From NCBI GenBank assembly GCA_002427885.1, contig DIZI01000044.1, forward strand, positions 12,328 through 76,327: DNA of 64,000 nucleotides, read 5' to 3'. The position numbers and the translations under genes were made by a program. The DNA comes from Paludibacter sp. UBA6032. GTDB taxonomy: Bacteria; Bacteroidota; Bacteroidia; Bacteroidales; Paludibacteraceae. Below the pieces are notes generated by a model, which was not told the origin of the DNA, searched no databases, and saw only the letters and a list, made by a program, of their open reading frames with translations. Shown here piece by piece: positions 52,982 to 61,490 of this stretch. The first letter of the stretch is position 1. Every line of letters starts with the position of its first letter.

Positions 52982-52983
52982 AT

Positions 52984-53401
52984 TCATTTACTATTTACCA
53001 TTTATAGGATATGAATTCAGAGGATTTAAAAAAACGATTGAAAGTTTTTGCTTTGAGAATTATAAAGCTTTCAGAAAATTTACCCAACAATATTACAGGA
53101 AAAACGTTGGGTAATCAGATAATTCGATCAGGAACGTCTCCCGGTGCAAACTATCGATCTGCTTGTTTAGGCAAATCGGATAAAGATTTTCTTAATAAGT
53201 TGAAAATGGTTGAAGAAGAATTGGATGAAACTCTTTATTGGCAGGAATTAATCATTGAATCAGGTTTGGTAAAAGCTAATTTGCTCGATGATTTAATGAA
53301 AGAAAATCACGAATTGTTGAAAATTATTGTTAGTTCAATAACTACAATGAAGAAGAAACTGAATTCAAATTGCAAATAAGGATTGTCTTAAATAGTAAAT
53401 G
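52984..53401 (+). mobile_element. Four-helix-bundle cassette 1 with terminal inverted repeats
   Basis: TCATTTACTATTT (52984-52996) before the gene pairs with AAATAGTAAATG (53390-53401) after it, 12 matched bases. The unit between kdgK and the LarA-like gene holds nothing else. Cassette 2 at 54732-55202 has the same layout. Mobility is inferred from the duplication and the termini; no transposase or target duplication was seen. Confidence 0.4.
53011..53379 (+). CDS. Four-helix-bundle protein (23S rRNA IVS / bAvd-like family), copy 1
   Basis: The 122-residue all-helical protein has the family marks KRLKVFALRIIKLSENLP, IIRSGTSPGANYRSA and the helix KMVEEELDETLYWQELI. The family occurs in intervening sequences of 23S rRNA genes, as the Avd partner of diversity-generating retroelements, and as free-standing genes in many Bacteroidota. 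It forms basic oligomers and may bind nucleic acid. It is about 85% identical in protein to copy 2 at 54780-55154. No retroelement or rRNA is near. It sits inside the hexuronate operon. Confidence 0.88.
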   Translation: MNSEDLKKRLKVFALRIIKLSENLPNNITGKTLGNQIIRSGTSPGANYRSACLGKSDKDFLNKLKMVEEELDETLYWQELIIESGLVKANLLDDLMKENHELLKIIVSSITTMKKKLNSNCK

Positions 53402-53424
53402 GTAAATGATAAAATAGTAAATAT

Positions 53425-54714
53425 ATGATGTACTACGAAATAGGTTCAACTGAACTCGAACTGAATGCTGAAGACCTGAAAAAAGGTCTTTTCGAAGCGT
53501 TGGAAAAAATGGGAAAGAAGCACAAAGTGCTGGCTATTCCTCCCGATTATACCCGACTACCAAGTCGTGCCGGTGAACTCACCGAATTTACCTGGCAGTA
53601 TTATGGTGACGCATTGACTGATGTTTTGCCTGCGTTGGGAACTCATACGGCCATGACCGACCATCAGATCGCTCATATGTTCGGAACTATGCCTGCTTCA
53701 CTGATACGTGAACATGACTGGCGCAATGATGTGGTGACGGTTGGTACCGTTCCTGCTGAATTTGTGAAAGAAGTTTCGGAAGGTGCGGTGGAATTTCCCT
53801 GGCCTGCTCAGGTAAATAAACTTCTGATTGAAGGAAACTTTGATCTGATTCTTTCCATTGGTCAGGTTGTTCCTCACGAAGTGGTTGGAATGGCGAACTA
53901 CAACAAAAACATTTTTGTCGGAACGGGTGGGGTTGAAGGTATCAACAAAAGCCATTTCGTGGGTGCAGCCTACGGTATGGAACGCATGATGGGTCATGCC
54001 GATACGCCGGTTCGTCGTATTTTCAATTATGCTTCGGATCATTTCACCAATCATATGCCCATCGTGTATGTGCAGACGGTGGTTGGTCTGGATAAAACCG
54101 ATGGCAAGATTAAAACACGTGGACTTTATATTGGCGATGATTTTGAAGTATTCGACAAAGCAGCCAAACTGGCTTTGCTGGTGAACTTTGAAATGTTGGA
54201 CAAACCCTTGAAAAAAGTAGTGGTGTATCTCGATCCCACCGAATTCAAGAGTACCTGGCTCGGCAATAAATCCATTTACCGTACCCGTATGGCTATTGAT
54301 GATGAAGGTGAACTCATTGTTTTGGCTCCGGCTCTGAAAGAGTTTGGCGAAGACAAGGAAATCGACCGGCTGATTCGCAAATACGGTTATTTTGGAACGC
54401 CCACCACCTTGAAAAATTGTGATGAAAATGAAGAACTGCGAAATAATCTGAGTGCAGCAGCCCATCTCATTCACGGTTCTTCCGAAGGACGTTTCAGCAT
54501 CACCTATTGTCCCGGAAAAGGAACAGAGAACTTAACGCAGGCTGAGATTGAAAGCGTCGGATTCAACTATGCCGATATTGATGAAATAACAGCTAAATAT
54601 GATCCGAAAAAGCTGCGCGACGGTTATAACACAATGGCGGATGGAGAAGATATTTTCTATATTTCCAATCCGGCCTTAGGTTTGTGGGCGTTTAAAGACA
54701 GGTTTGAATACTAA
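53425..54714 (+). CDS. LarA-like nickel-dependent hydroxyacid epimerase/racemase
   Basis: The 429-residue protein aligns with LarA (DUF2088 N-terminal domain): PPDYTRLPSRAG (residues 39-50, LarA DxTRP), His74 in LGTHTAMT, His151 in VVPHEVVG, Lys161 in NYNKNIF, and His177 in NKSHF. These correspond to the catalytic pair, the cofactor-tethering Lys and the nickel His of lactate racemase. The GFSGG loop of LarA is GMANY here, so the substrate differs. Related enzymes epimerise gluconate and mannonate. With UxuA, KdgK and Gnd around it, that substrate is plausible. The cofactor genes larB, larC and larE are not in the window. An ATG one codon downstream is equally possible. Confidence 0.82.
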   Translation: MMYYEIGSTELELNAEDLKKGLFEALEKMGKKHKVLAIPPDYTRLPSRAGELTEFTWQYYGDALTDVLPALGTHTAMTDHQIAHMFGTMPASLIREHDWRNDVVTVGTVPAEFVKEVSEGAVEFPWPAQVNKLLIEGNFDLILSIGQVVPHEVVGMANYNKNIFVGTGGVEGINKSHFVGAAYGMERMMGHADTPVRRIFNYASDHFTNHMPIVYVQTVVGLDKTDGKIKTRGLYIGDDFEVFDKAAKLALLVNFEMLDKPLKKVVVYLDPTEFKSTWLGNKSIYRTRMAIDDEGELIVLAPALKEFGEDKEIDRLIRKYGYFGTPTTLKNCDENEELRNNLSAAAHLIHGSSEGRFSITYCPGKGTENLTQAEIESVGFNYADIDEITAKYDPKKLRDGYNTMADGEDIFYISNPALGLWAFKDRFEY

Positions 54715-54779
54715 TTTCATTTACCATTTATTCATTTACTATTTACCATTTACTCATTTACCATTTACTATTCCTGGAT

Positions 54780-55154
54780 ATGACAACTGAGGAATTAAAA
54801 AAGAGATTAAAGGTATTTGCATTGAGAATTATTAAACTCTCAGAAAGTTTGCCAAACAATATTACGGGTAAAACACTTGGTAGTCAGATAATACGATCAG
54901 GAACTTCACCAGGTGCAAATTATCGTTCAGCTTGTCTTGGTAAATCTGACAAAGATTTTCTGAATAAATTAAAAATGGTGGAAGAAGAATTGGATGAAAC
55001 ATTGTATTGGTTGGAATTAATAGTAGAATCAGGCTTAATCAAAGAAGATTTGCTTAAAGATTTAATGATAGAAAATCATGAATTATTGAAGATTATTGTA
55101 AGTTCAATAACAACAATGAAGAAGAAACTAAATTCAGATAAATCAAATCAATAA
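54780..55154 (+). CDS. Four-helix-bundle protein (23S rRNA IVS / bAvd-like family), copy 2
   Basis: The 124-residue protein is nearly the same as copy 1: KKRLKVFALRIIKLSESLP, SGTSPGANYRSACLGKSDKD and KMVEEELDETLYWLELI. Differences cluster at the ends and in synonymous codon positions, so the copies have diverged at silent sites while the protein is conserved, which implies selection. It lies between the LarA-like gene and pdxB in the same operon. Confidence 0.88.
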   Translation: MTTEELKKRLKVFALRIIKLSESLPNNITGKTLGSQIIRSGTSPGANYRSACLGKSDKDFLNKLKMVEEELDETLYWLELIVESGLIKEDLLKDLMIENHELLKIIVSSITTMKKKLNSDKSNQ

Positions 55155-55161
55155 ATAGTAA

Positions 55162-55179
55162 TCCCGATAGCTATCGGGA
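55162..55179. repeat. Perfect 18-bp CCCGATAGCTATCGGG palindrome
   Basis: TCCCGATAGCTATCGGGA lies 8 bases after the second four-helix-bundle gene, inside cassette 2. Confidence 0.85.
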
Positions 55180-55206
55180 GTAAATGAGAAAATAGTAAAT
55201 GAATTG

Positions 55207-56331
55207 ATGAAGATTATTATAGACGATAAAATCCCGTATATTCGTGGAGCATTTGAAGATGTGGCCGAGGTGGTTTATTTGCCCGGTTCCAAAACAACAC
55301 CCGAAATTGTAAAGGAGGCTGATGCCATTGTAACCCGCACACGTACTGCCTGCAATGAACACCTGTTGAAAGATTCTTCGGTGAAATTTATTGCCACGGC
55401 TACGATTGGTTTCGATCATATCGATACGGATTATTGCGATGCTGCCGGTATCAAATGGACGAATGCACCGGGTTGCAATTCCAAATCGGTGGAACAATAT
55501 ATTGCCTCAACATTAATGGTTTTGGCAGAACGAAAAGGCTGGAAGCTGAATGAAAAGACGATCGCTGTAGTGGGAGTGGGGAACGTGGGAAGTAAAGTGG
55601 CACGGGTTTGTGAACTCTTTGGCATGAAAGTCCTGTTAAATGACCCGCCACGGCAACGTGCCGAAGGTTCGGCGGCTTTTGTAAGTTTACAGGAAGCTAT
55701 GGAGCAGGCTGATATTATTACCTTACATGTTCCGTTGAATATGAAGGGCGAAGATACCACTTTTCATCTGGCGGATACTGCATTTCTGGCTTCATTAAAG
55801 AAGAAACCCGTGCTGATTAACTCATGCCGGGGCGAGGTGACTGAAACCCTTGCCGTAAAAAATGCACTGAAAAGCGGACAACTCTCGGAATTTGTTTGTG
55901 ACTGTTGGGAAAATGAACCAGACATAGATTTGGAATTGCTATCTTTGACTGCCCTTGCAACTCCGCATATTGCAGGATATTCCAAAGATGGCAAAGCCAC
56001 CGGAACACGGATGAGTGTACAGGCCATCAGCCGTTTCTTCGGACTCGGACTAAACAATTGGGAGCCTTCAGGGGTTGAATTACCGGCTCATCCGGTTATT
56101 GAACTGGATGGATGGGGGCTGAGTGAACAGGAAATTATTTCCAAAGCCATTCTGGCTAGCTATGATATCCGGAATGATGACAGCACATTCAGGGAAAATA
56201 CGTCCCGCTTTGAACAATTAAGGGGCGATTATCCTGTCCGGCGTGAGTTTCCGGCCTATACGATACAGGCAACGAATGTTGAACCGGAAACATTGAGTAA
56301 ATTAAAACAATTGGGATTTAAAGCCCCTTAA
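55207..56331 (+). CDS. pdxB: 4-phosphoerythronate dehydrogenase
   Basis: The start is the ATG at 55207 (MKIIIDDKIPYIRGAF); a TTG just before it is unlikely. The 374-residue D-2-hydroxyacid dehydrogenase has the NAD motif GVGNVGSKVARVCELFG, INSCRGEV with the catalytic Arg, and ATPHIAGYS with the catalytic His. The C-terminal DUF3410-like dimerisation segment is present (ELDGWGLSEQEIISKAI). PdxB makes the B6 precursor 2-oxo-3-hydroxy-4-phosphobutanoate. In this hexuronate operon it could also be a side-product dehydrogenase, but the family match is to PdxB. Confidence 0.88.
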   Translation: MKIIIDDKIPYIRGAFEDVAEVVYLPGSKTTPEIVKEADAIVTRTRTACNEHLLKDSSVKFIATATIGFDHIDTDYCDAAGIKWTNAPGCNSKSVEQYIASTLMVLAERKGWKLNEKTIAVVGVGNVGSKVARVCELFGMKVLLNDPPRQRAEGSAAFVSLQEAMEQADIITLHVPLNMKGEDTTFHLADTAFLASLKKKPVLINSCRGEVTETLAVKNALKSGQLSEFVCDCWENEPDIDLELLSLTALATPHIAGYSKDGKATGTRMSVQAISRFFGLGLNNWEPSGVELPAHPVIELDGWGLSEQEIISKAILASYDIRNDDSTFRENTSRFEQLRGDYPVRREFPAYTIQATNVEPETLSKLKQLGFKAP

Positions 56332-56435
56332 TCCCGATAGTTATCTCGGGACCCCAAAGGGGGACTTTAAAGAGTCACTTTTGAAAAGAAATCAAATTTA
56401 TATTAATAACTAAGCTAGCTATGTAAGTCCCCCTT
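56332..56435. repeat. Composite palindromic element between pdxB and gnd
   Basis: A degenerate palindrome (TCCCGATAGTTATCTCGGGA, 56332-56351) is followed by an 11-bp inverted repeat, AAGGGGGACTT (56357-56367) with AAGTCCCCCTT (56425-56435). It begins within one base of the pdxB stop. The layout is like the elements at 15249 and 49497. Confidence 0.6.
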
Positions 56436-56470
56436 CGGGGGATTTAGGGGGCTGGAAATAAATTCTTATC

Positions 56471-57925
56471 ATGAAACAAAAAGCAGATATCGGATTGATC
56501 GGGTTGGCCGTAATGGGCGAAAACCTGGTATTAAACATGGAAAGTAAAGGATTTACAGTTGGTGTTTTTAACCGCACTGTAGCACGTGTCGACGAGTTTA
56601 TGGCCGGACGTGGAGCGGGAAAAAACTTTATCGGAGCACATTCTATCAAAGAACTTTGCGACTCACTGGCAAAACCACGTAAAGTAATGATGCTTGTAAA
56701 AGCAGGAAAACCGGTCGACGATTTTATCGAACTGATTATTCCACATTTGGAAGCAGGCGATATTATTATCGATGGGGGAAACTCACATTATCCTGATACC
56801 ATTCGCCGTACCAAATACGTCGAAAGTAAAGGTTTGTTGTTTATCGGTACCGGCGTTTCCGGTGGCGAAGAAGGTGCCCTGTTAGGACCATCGATGATGC
56901 CCGGAGGTTCACCGGCTGCCTGGCCTGCCGTGAAAGAAATTTTTCAGGCAATTGCGGCAAAGGTTGAAGATGGAACACCTTGTTGCGACTGGGTGGGCGA
57001 AGGCGGTGCCGGTCATTTTGTAAAAATGGTGCACAACGGTATCGAGTATGGTGATATGCAAATTATCAACGAAGCTTATCAGGTGATGAAAGATTTACTG
57101 GGATTAAGTGCCGACGAAATGCATGACGTATTTAAAAAATGGAACGAAGGTGATTTGGATTCCTATCTGATTGAAATTACCCGTGATATCCTTGCCGTGA
57201 AAGATGAAGATGGTTCACCATTGGTTGAGAAAATTCTGGATACGGCCGGACAAAAAGGTACAGGGAAATGGACTGCCGTTACGGCGCTCGATATGGGTAT
57301 TCCGTTGACTTTGATCGGCGAATCGGTTTTTGCCCGTTGTTTATCGGCACAAAAAGATATGCGCGTGTTGGCTTCCAAAGCCATTCACGGACCGGAAGCG
57401 AAATTTGTTGGTGATAAAAAACAATTAATTGATGACCTGAAAGACGCCTTGTTTGGGGCTAAAATTATATCCTACGCCCAGGGCTATAACCTGATGATGG
57501 AAGCAGCAAAAGAATATGGCTGGAAACTGAATCTGGGTGGTATTGCCCTGATGTGGCGTGGCGGCTGTATTATTCGTTCCGTATTTTTGGGCGATATCAA
57601 AAAAGCATTTGATGTGAATCCCGGATTAGAAAACTTATTGCTCGATCCGCACTTCAAGGAAATCGTTGAAAAAGCACAGGCCGGATGGCGTCGTGTATGT
57701 GCGTCGGCTTTGACTTATGGTATTCCTGTTCCTGCCTTGACCTCGGCGCTTTGCTATTTCGACGGGTTGAGAACCGAACGTTTACCGGCCAACCTGTTGC
57801 AGGCACAACGTGACTATTTTGGAGCTCATACCTACGAACGTGTCGATAAACCACGCGGGGAGTTCTTCCATACCAACTGGACGGGTCGTGGAGGTGATAC
57901 AGCTTCGACAACCTATGTAGTTTAG
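56471..57925 (+). CDS. gnd: 6-phosphogluconate dehydrogenase (decarboxylating)
   Basis: The 484-residue enzyme has GLIGLAVMGENLVLNM (NADP site), GGNSHYPDT, the signature GTGVSGGEEGALLGPSMMPGG and KMVHNGIEYGDMQ with the catalytic Lys. It converts 6-phosphogluconate to ribulose 5-phosphate and CO2 as a dimer with a long helical C-terminal domain. It has the full length of the long-form (E. coli-like) enzyme. Its place at the end of the hexuronate operon joins that pathway to pentose phosphates. Confidence 0.96.
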   Translation: MKQKADIGLIGLAVMGENLVLNMESKGFTVGVFNRTVARVDEFMAGRGAGKNFIGAHSIKELCDSLAKPRKVMMLVKAGKPVDDFIELIIPHLEAGDIIIDGGNSHYPDTIRRTKYVESKGLLFIGTGVSGGEEGALLGPSMMPGGSPAAWPAVKEIFQAIAAKVEDGTPCCDWVGEGGAGHFVKMVHNGIEYGDMQIINEAYQVMKDLLGLSADEMHDVFKKWNEGDLDSYLIEITRDILAVKDEDGSPLVEKILDTAGQKGTGKWTAVTALDMGIPLTLIGESVFARCLSAQKDMRVLASKAIHGPEAKFVGDKKQLIDDLKDALFGAKIISYAQGYNLMMEAAKEYGWKLNLGGIALMWRGGCIIRSVFLGDIKKAFDVNPGLENLLLDPHFKEIVEKAQAGWRRVCASALTYGIPVPALTSALCYFDGLRTERLPANLLQAQRDYFGAHTYERVDKPRGEFFHTNWTGRGGDTASTTYVV

Positions 57926-57953
57926 GTTGATCAGCCTTATTTAATTAATAGAG

Positions 57954-57993
57954 AATGCTCGGGTGATAAATTAATTCATCTGAGCATTTTTTT
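57954..57993 (+). terminator. Rho-independent terminator of gnd
   Basis: AATGCTCGGGTGA pairs with TCATCTGAGCATT (13 bp with two non-Watson-Crick positions) around a 9-base loop, followed by a T-run. Confidence 0.8.
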
Positions 57994-58160
57994 GTGAAAT
58001 ATTATTTTTTCTTGCTTTCCAAATTGAAAGAACAAGCCCGGGGGATATGGCCTCTTTCCTTACAGGGTTTGAAAGCAGGTAATTCTATAAATGAATTATT
58101 TGCTTGTATTTTTTTAATTAGAATCGTTTTTTATCAACTGTTTATTTATCACATGAGCTA

Positions 58161-58200
58161 AAAAAAAACATTTCCATGCCGACCAGTCAGCATGGAAATG
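58161..58200 (-). terminator. Rho-independent terminator of the outer-membrane operon
   Basis: On the minus strand CATTTCCATGC pairs perfectly with GCATGGAAATG (11 bp) around TGACTGGTCG and is followed by nine T. It ends the lipoprotein-barrel operon. Confidence 0.8.
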
Positions 58201-58270
58201 AATAAAACGATTTATTTTTGTCTTTTAAAACCGCTAACGGGTTTTTGTACCGGTCGGAACTATGAACCCA

Positions 58271-58984
58271 TTATTTTGTACTTCCAAAAAATTTATATGA
58301 AATTCCCAGTTTTATCACAGGATACATACCACTCCAGCTAAAACCTTTCAACATTTTATTTAGTTGTGTAATCGACTCATTGTCGCTGTTTCCGGCAAAA
58401 AGGTTGGTTCCGGATGTTTCAACAACATACGATCCCATATTATACGCACCTATTTCAAAATTCATCGAAAACCTGTGATTGCGTGGAATATTGGTTCCAA
58501 AACCTAAACCAACATAAGGTGCAAGCTTATTCTGAGGTTTGATGGCAAGATCCAGTTCTCCCATATCGTTGGGAGTGTAAGTAATAGCTCCTATGGTCAT
58601 TGGGTTAGCCGACATAATTTTAAATGACGGGTTAAAGCTGGTAAGGTAGGCTCCTCCGGCAACATATAATCCTCCCAGTAAATTGATATCAGCAATGGCC
58701 GACCAACCTCCGGTACGGATGGTTGGTGTGAGCGTAAAGTCCTGACCCGATAAGGATAAATTCATTGGACTCATGGACATTTCCAATTTTTCGTACCCGA
58801 CACGTACATCCAGCCATTTTAAAAGCGATACGGCGATATCACCACCTAAACCATTGGTTGTAGCATTGGCACCAACGGCAATGCCAAAATAGTTCCGGCT
58901 ACCACCTGATTCGCCTGATGAAGTTTGTGCCATTGATATTACAGGAATAAGCAACGCAAATACTAAATATTTAATTTTTTTCAT
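58271..58984 (-). CDS. Outer-membrane beta-barrel protein, 237 aa
   Basis: The signal peptide is residues 1-19 (PVISMAQ). Amphipathic strands follow, such as YFGIAVGANATTNGLGGDIAVS, VRVGYEKLEMSM and APYVGLGFGTNIP, and the protein ends in VIKLGISYKFFGSTK, a terminal barrel strand. It was not assigned to a functional family. It follows the 585-residue lipoprotein gene by 40 bases, so the two are probably made together and may form a complex. Confidence 0.78.
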   Translation of the reverse strand: MKKIKYLVFALLIPVISMAQTSSGESGGSRNYFGIAVGANATTNGLGGDIAVSLLKWLDVRVGYEKLEMSMSPMNLSLSGQDFTLTPTIRTGGWSAIADINLLGGLYVAGGAYLTSFNPSFKIMSANPMTIGAITYTPNDMGELDLAIKPQNKLAPYVGLGFGTNIPRNHRFSMNFEIGAYNMGSYVVETSGTNLFAGNSDNESITQLNKMLKGFSWSGMYPVIKLGISYKFFGSTK

Positions 58985-59024
58985 ACTATGCTAATTTTCT
59001 TTTTATTAATATGTTGGATTAAAT

Positions 59025-60782
59025 TTATTTATTTACCTGGATGGGTCTGCCTACTTTCTGGAATGAACTAAAGGTACTGGCAGGTACTGTTACATTGTAT
59101 GTGAATTCTATTGAACTTCCGTCTGCAGGTCTATCTATCGGGTCAGAAGTAATATTATTAACTGTACTGGAAAAATCACTAAAAACAAACTGTAATTGGC
59201 CATTTCCAATATCATTTAATCTAAATGTTCCAAAAACCCATTTACCACCAAATATGCCTAACATACTATAATTTGTTCCCGGAAGAAGTTTTACACTTAC
59301 TAATCCATTTTTCATATTTGCAGGAATCCAACTTAGAGGAGTAGACTGACTATAATTAATAAAAGTTGACGGCATAATAATCGTTTTATCCGTTGGATCA
59401 TCAGAATGTATTTTTACTGTAATATCGGCAGTATACAATGTTGGATCATAAGTTGCAGTTACTTTAACATTATAATTTTGTGGAGATAAATCAGTAAATG
59501 GAATGGAATCCGGACTGAAAGTTAAATGCCGTCCGGCAACCGGTGCACGATCTGTTATTTTGAGATAACCCGAAACATTCATGGGTGTAGAATGAAAATC
59601 TGACGTTGAATTGTTATAAATTGCTTCATATTGTGTACCGTAATTAACTCCGGATTTATTTAAATGTGCCTCAATATTCACCTGACCTGATTTGAAATTG
59701 ACTAAATTCCATGTAATTACCGGTCCATCATCATAATAATTGTTCGTGTCAGACACCCAATCCCAGTTCCAATAACTCAAATGGTTTACTATATCTTCCA
59801 GATAAAATCCATCGGCATCTTTTTTAACCACAGAATTTTTTTCAAATTTCCAGGTTCCACTGTTTTCTTCTTTACTCCACATGGGTATTATATCACCTTC
59901 CTGTATTGTGTTGCCTGTTTTGGGATTAACTAAATCATCCGGAACACGTGTTTTCAGCTTCAAACCTTCTCCGTTCAGGGTTTTTACCGTTTCACTTCCA
60001 ACCTTTAATTCTGCAGTATACATACCTGCCGAGACGAGTTTTGAATCCACAGTACTATTATTCTCTAATTGTATTGGGCCAGTCAATGCACCGGCCAACA
60101 TATTTTGTGCTACAGGATCGGTTGGGTTATAGAAAACAACCTGAGAGCTGATATTACCTTTCAAAACCTGACCACTTGCATTTTTAAGGGTGGTATTCGG
60201 TTGAACTTCGATGGTTGTATTCATTCCGTCAATTTGCTGAAGAACTGAATTGCTGGTTTGGTCACCACTATAAGCAGGACTCAGGTTTGCCTGTGAAACA
60301 CTTACACCACTTGGTTGTTGTCCGGATAGGTTAATCATGCTAACCTCTACGATTTTAAACTTTTCATTTGACACCTTGACTGTTTGCTGTACACCGACAT
60401 ATCCGTCAGCAACAGGTGTTATATTAAAACTAACCGGGTTTGCAGCAAGGCTGGCGCTGTCAATCCTTGGGTCCAACACCAAATCGAGTATTCCCATCAC
60501 TGCTGTAAAGGTGGAATCGGCTGGTTGTTCACCCAGGTTATTGTAAACCTTACGGGCACCGGCACCTGAAAGTTTAATTTTCACATTTGAAGTAATATAT
60601 CCCTGGGTAGCAGCATCTCTTACTTCAAAGTGGATGGTGTGAGAGAATTCCGGGGTACCAAGTACAATTTTTAAACTATCGGTTGCAAACGACGATAATT
60701 TAGCCAGATCATCCTGTATAGTACATCTTGTAAAAAACATGATGACGAATAACGAGAAACCAAAAATTAAAACTTTTTTCAT
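59025..60782 (-). CDS. Large secreted lipoprotein of unknown function
   Basis: The 585-residue protein has an N-terminal hydrophobic segment ending FFTRC at residue 20, an atypical lipobox with Arg before Cys, then TIQDD, which resembles the Bacteroidota lipoprotein export signal for surface display. The body is beta-rich, with carboxypeptidase-regulatory-like segments near residues 50-130 (VKIKLSGAGARKVY) and Ig-like stretches. No enzyme motif is visible. It is co-transcribed with the downstream barrel gene. Confidence 0.7.
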   Translation of the reverse strand: MKKVLIFGFSLFVIMFFTRCTIQDDLAKLSSFATDSLKIVLGTPEFSHTIHFEVRDAATQGYITSNVKIKLSGAGARKVYNNLGEQPADSTFTAVMGILDLVLDPRIDSASLAANPVSFNITPVADGYVGVQQTVKVSNEKFKIVEVSMINLSGQQPSGVSVSQANLSPAYSGDQTSNSVLQQIDGMNTTIEVQPNTTLKNASGQVLKGNISSQVVFYNPTDPVAQNMLAGALTGPIQLENNSTVDSKLVSAGMYTAELKVGSETVKTLNGEGLKLKTRVPDDLVNPKTGNTIQEGDIIPMWSKEENSGTWKFEKNSVVKKDADGFYLEDIVNHLSYWNWDWVSDTNNYYDDGPVITWNLVNFKSGQVNIEAHLNKSGVNYGTQYEAIYNNSTSDFHSTPMNVSGYLKITDRAPVAGRHLTFSPDSIPFTDLSPQNYNVKVTATYDPTLYTADITVKIHSDDPTDKTIIMPSTFINYSQSTPLSWIPANMKNGLVSVKLLPGTNYSMLGIFGGKWVFGTFRLNDIGNGQLQFVFSDFSSTVNNITSDPIDRPADGSSIEFTYNVTVPASTFSSFQKVGRPIQVNK

Positions 60783-60949
60783 ATTACGAGTATTTTATAT
60801 ATAATTGTATTAAATCCAATTTTACAGCAGTTTCATTTATAAATATATTTTATAATACAAATCTGTATTAAATTGTTTTGCTAGAATTTAAAATATTTTG
60901 AATTTATTTATTTTATTGTTTTTAATTGACATTTGAAATCATTTCATTA

Positions 60950-60980
60950 CTCATAGGATGACTTTAAGTCATCCTATGAG
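60950..60980. repeat. Perfect 31-base palindrome (15-bp stem, 1-base centre)
   Basis: CTCATAGGATGACTT is followed by T and then its exact complement. As RNA the loop would be strained, so it may act as DNA or as a longer-loop hairpin. Nothing like it was seen elsewhere in the window. Confidence 0.8.
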
Positions 60981-61128
60981 TTGTAGCATTGCCATCAGGA
61001 ATAAAGCGGGAGTGTAGGTCGATTGTTTTATCACAATAAAGTAAAGCCCGGTTCAACCGTATCTCTTTACTTCTTACCCTGTTGAGCGTAGCCTGAGGTC
61101 TTAAGTTCGTCCAGGCGTCTTCGACCAC

Positions 61129-61386
61129 GAGTGGGAGTACGACTGAAAGACGTGCCCCCACTAAAAAAAAAGAATAAATACTTACCAGGCAAATCCTTGT
61201 TTTTAGCACAACCTAATCAAGTAACTCTGCCAAACAGAGTGGGAGTACGACTGAAAGTCGTGCCCCCACTAAAAAAATCAATAAGAATAAATACCTATCC
61301 GACAAATCCTTGTTTTTAGCACAACCTAATCAAGAGACTCTGCCGAACAGCGTGAGAGTACGACAGAAAGTCGTGCCCCCACTAAA
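61129..61386. repeat. Tandem array, three copies of about 110 bases
   Basis: Copies begin at 61129, 61237 and 61350 (periods 108 and 113). Each opens with a hairpin, GAGTGGGAGTACGACTGAAA to GTCGTGCCCCCACT. Copies 1 and 2 then share the segment with TCCTTGTTTTTAGCACAACC to CTCTGCC; copy 3 is only the hairpin. Related sequence occurs at 27329-27361 (thrS terminator) and, reversed, at 7930-7965. Confidence 0.75.
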
Positions 61387-61459
61387 AAATGAAAATTCAT
61401 ATTTTGCGGGCAAATAATTCTATCAATGAATTATTTACTTGTTTTTTTAAATTAATTTG

Positions 61460-61490
61460 TTTGGTTGTAAAAAGTATTTTCTTAACTTTG
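61460..61490 (+). promoter_or_regulatory. Promoter of the AraC-type regulator
   Basis: TTTG (61460-61463) as -33 and TAACTTTG (61483-61490) as -7 are 19 bases apart, the best Bacteroidota-type promoter in the window. The leader is about 60 bases. Confidence 0.65.

Larger units (their letters stand above)
54732..55202 (+). mobile_element. Four-helix-bundle cassette 2 with 13-bp terminal inverted repeats
   Basis: TCATTTACTATTT (54732-54744) is perfectly complementary to AAATAGTAAATGA (55190-55202). The unit holds one four-helix-bundle gene and, at its 3' side, a CCCGATAGCTATCGGG palindrome. Evidence for mobility is the second copy at 52984-53401. Confidence 0.45.
57926..58270. other. Intergenic region with two facing terminators
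   Basis: The 345 bases between convergent genes hold the two terminators listed separately. No gene was seen. Confidence 0.6.

Noticed and set aside
53698..54474. 258-codon minus-strand frame
   Set aside because: It is a shadow of the strongly supported LarA-like gene on the other strand.
53011..55154. Diversity-generating retroelement from the bAvd-like genes
   Set aside because: No reverse transcriptase, template repeat or variable repeat was found in the window.
60964..61209. 81-codon minus-strand frame across the palindrome and tandem array
   Set aside because: It is a translation of repeat DNA, with no family features and no promoter; its sequence follows the repeat units.
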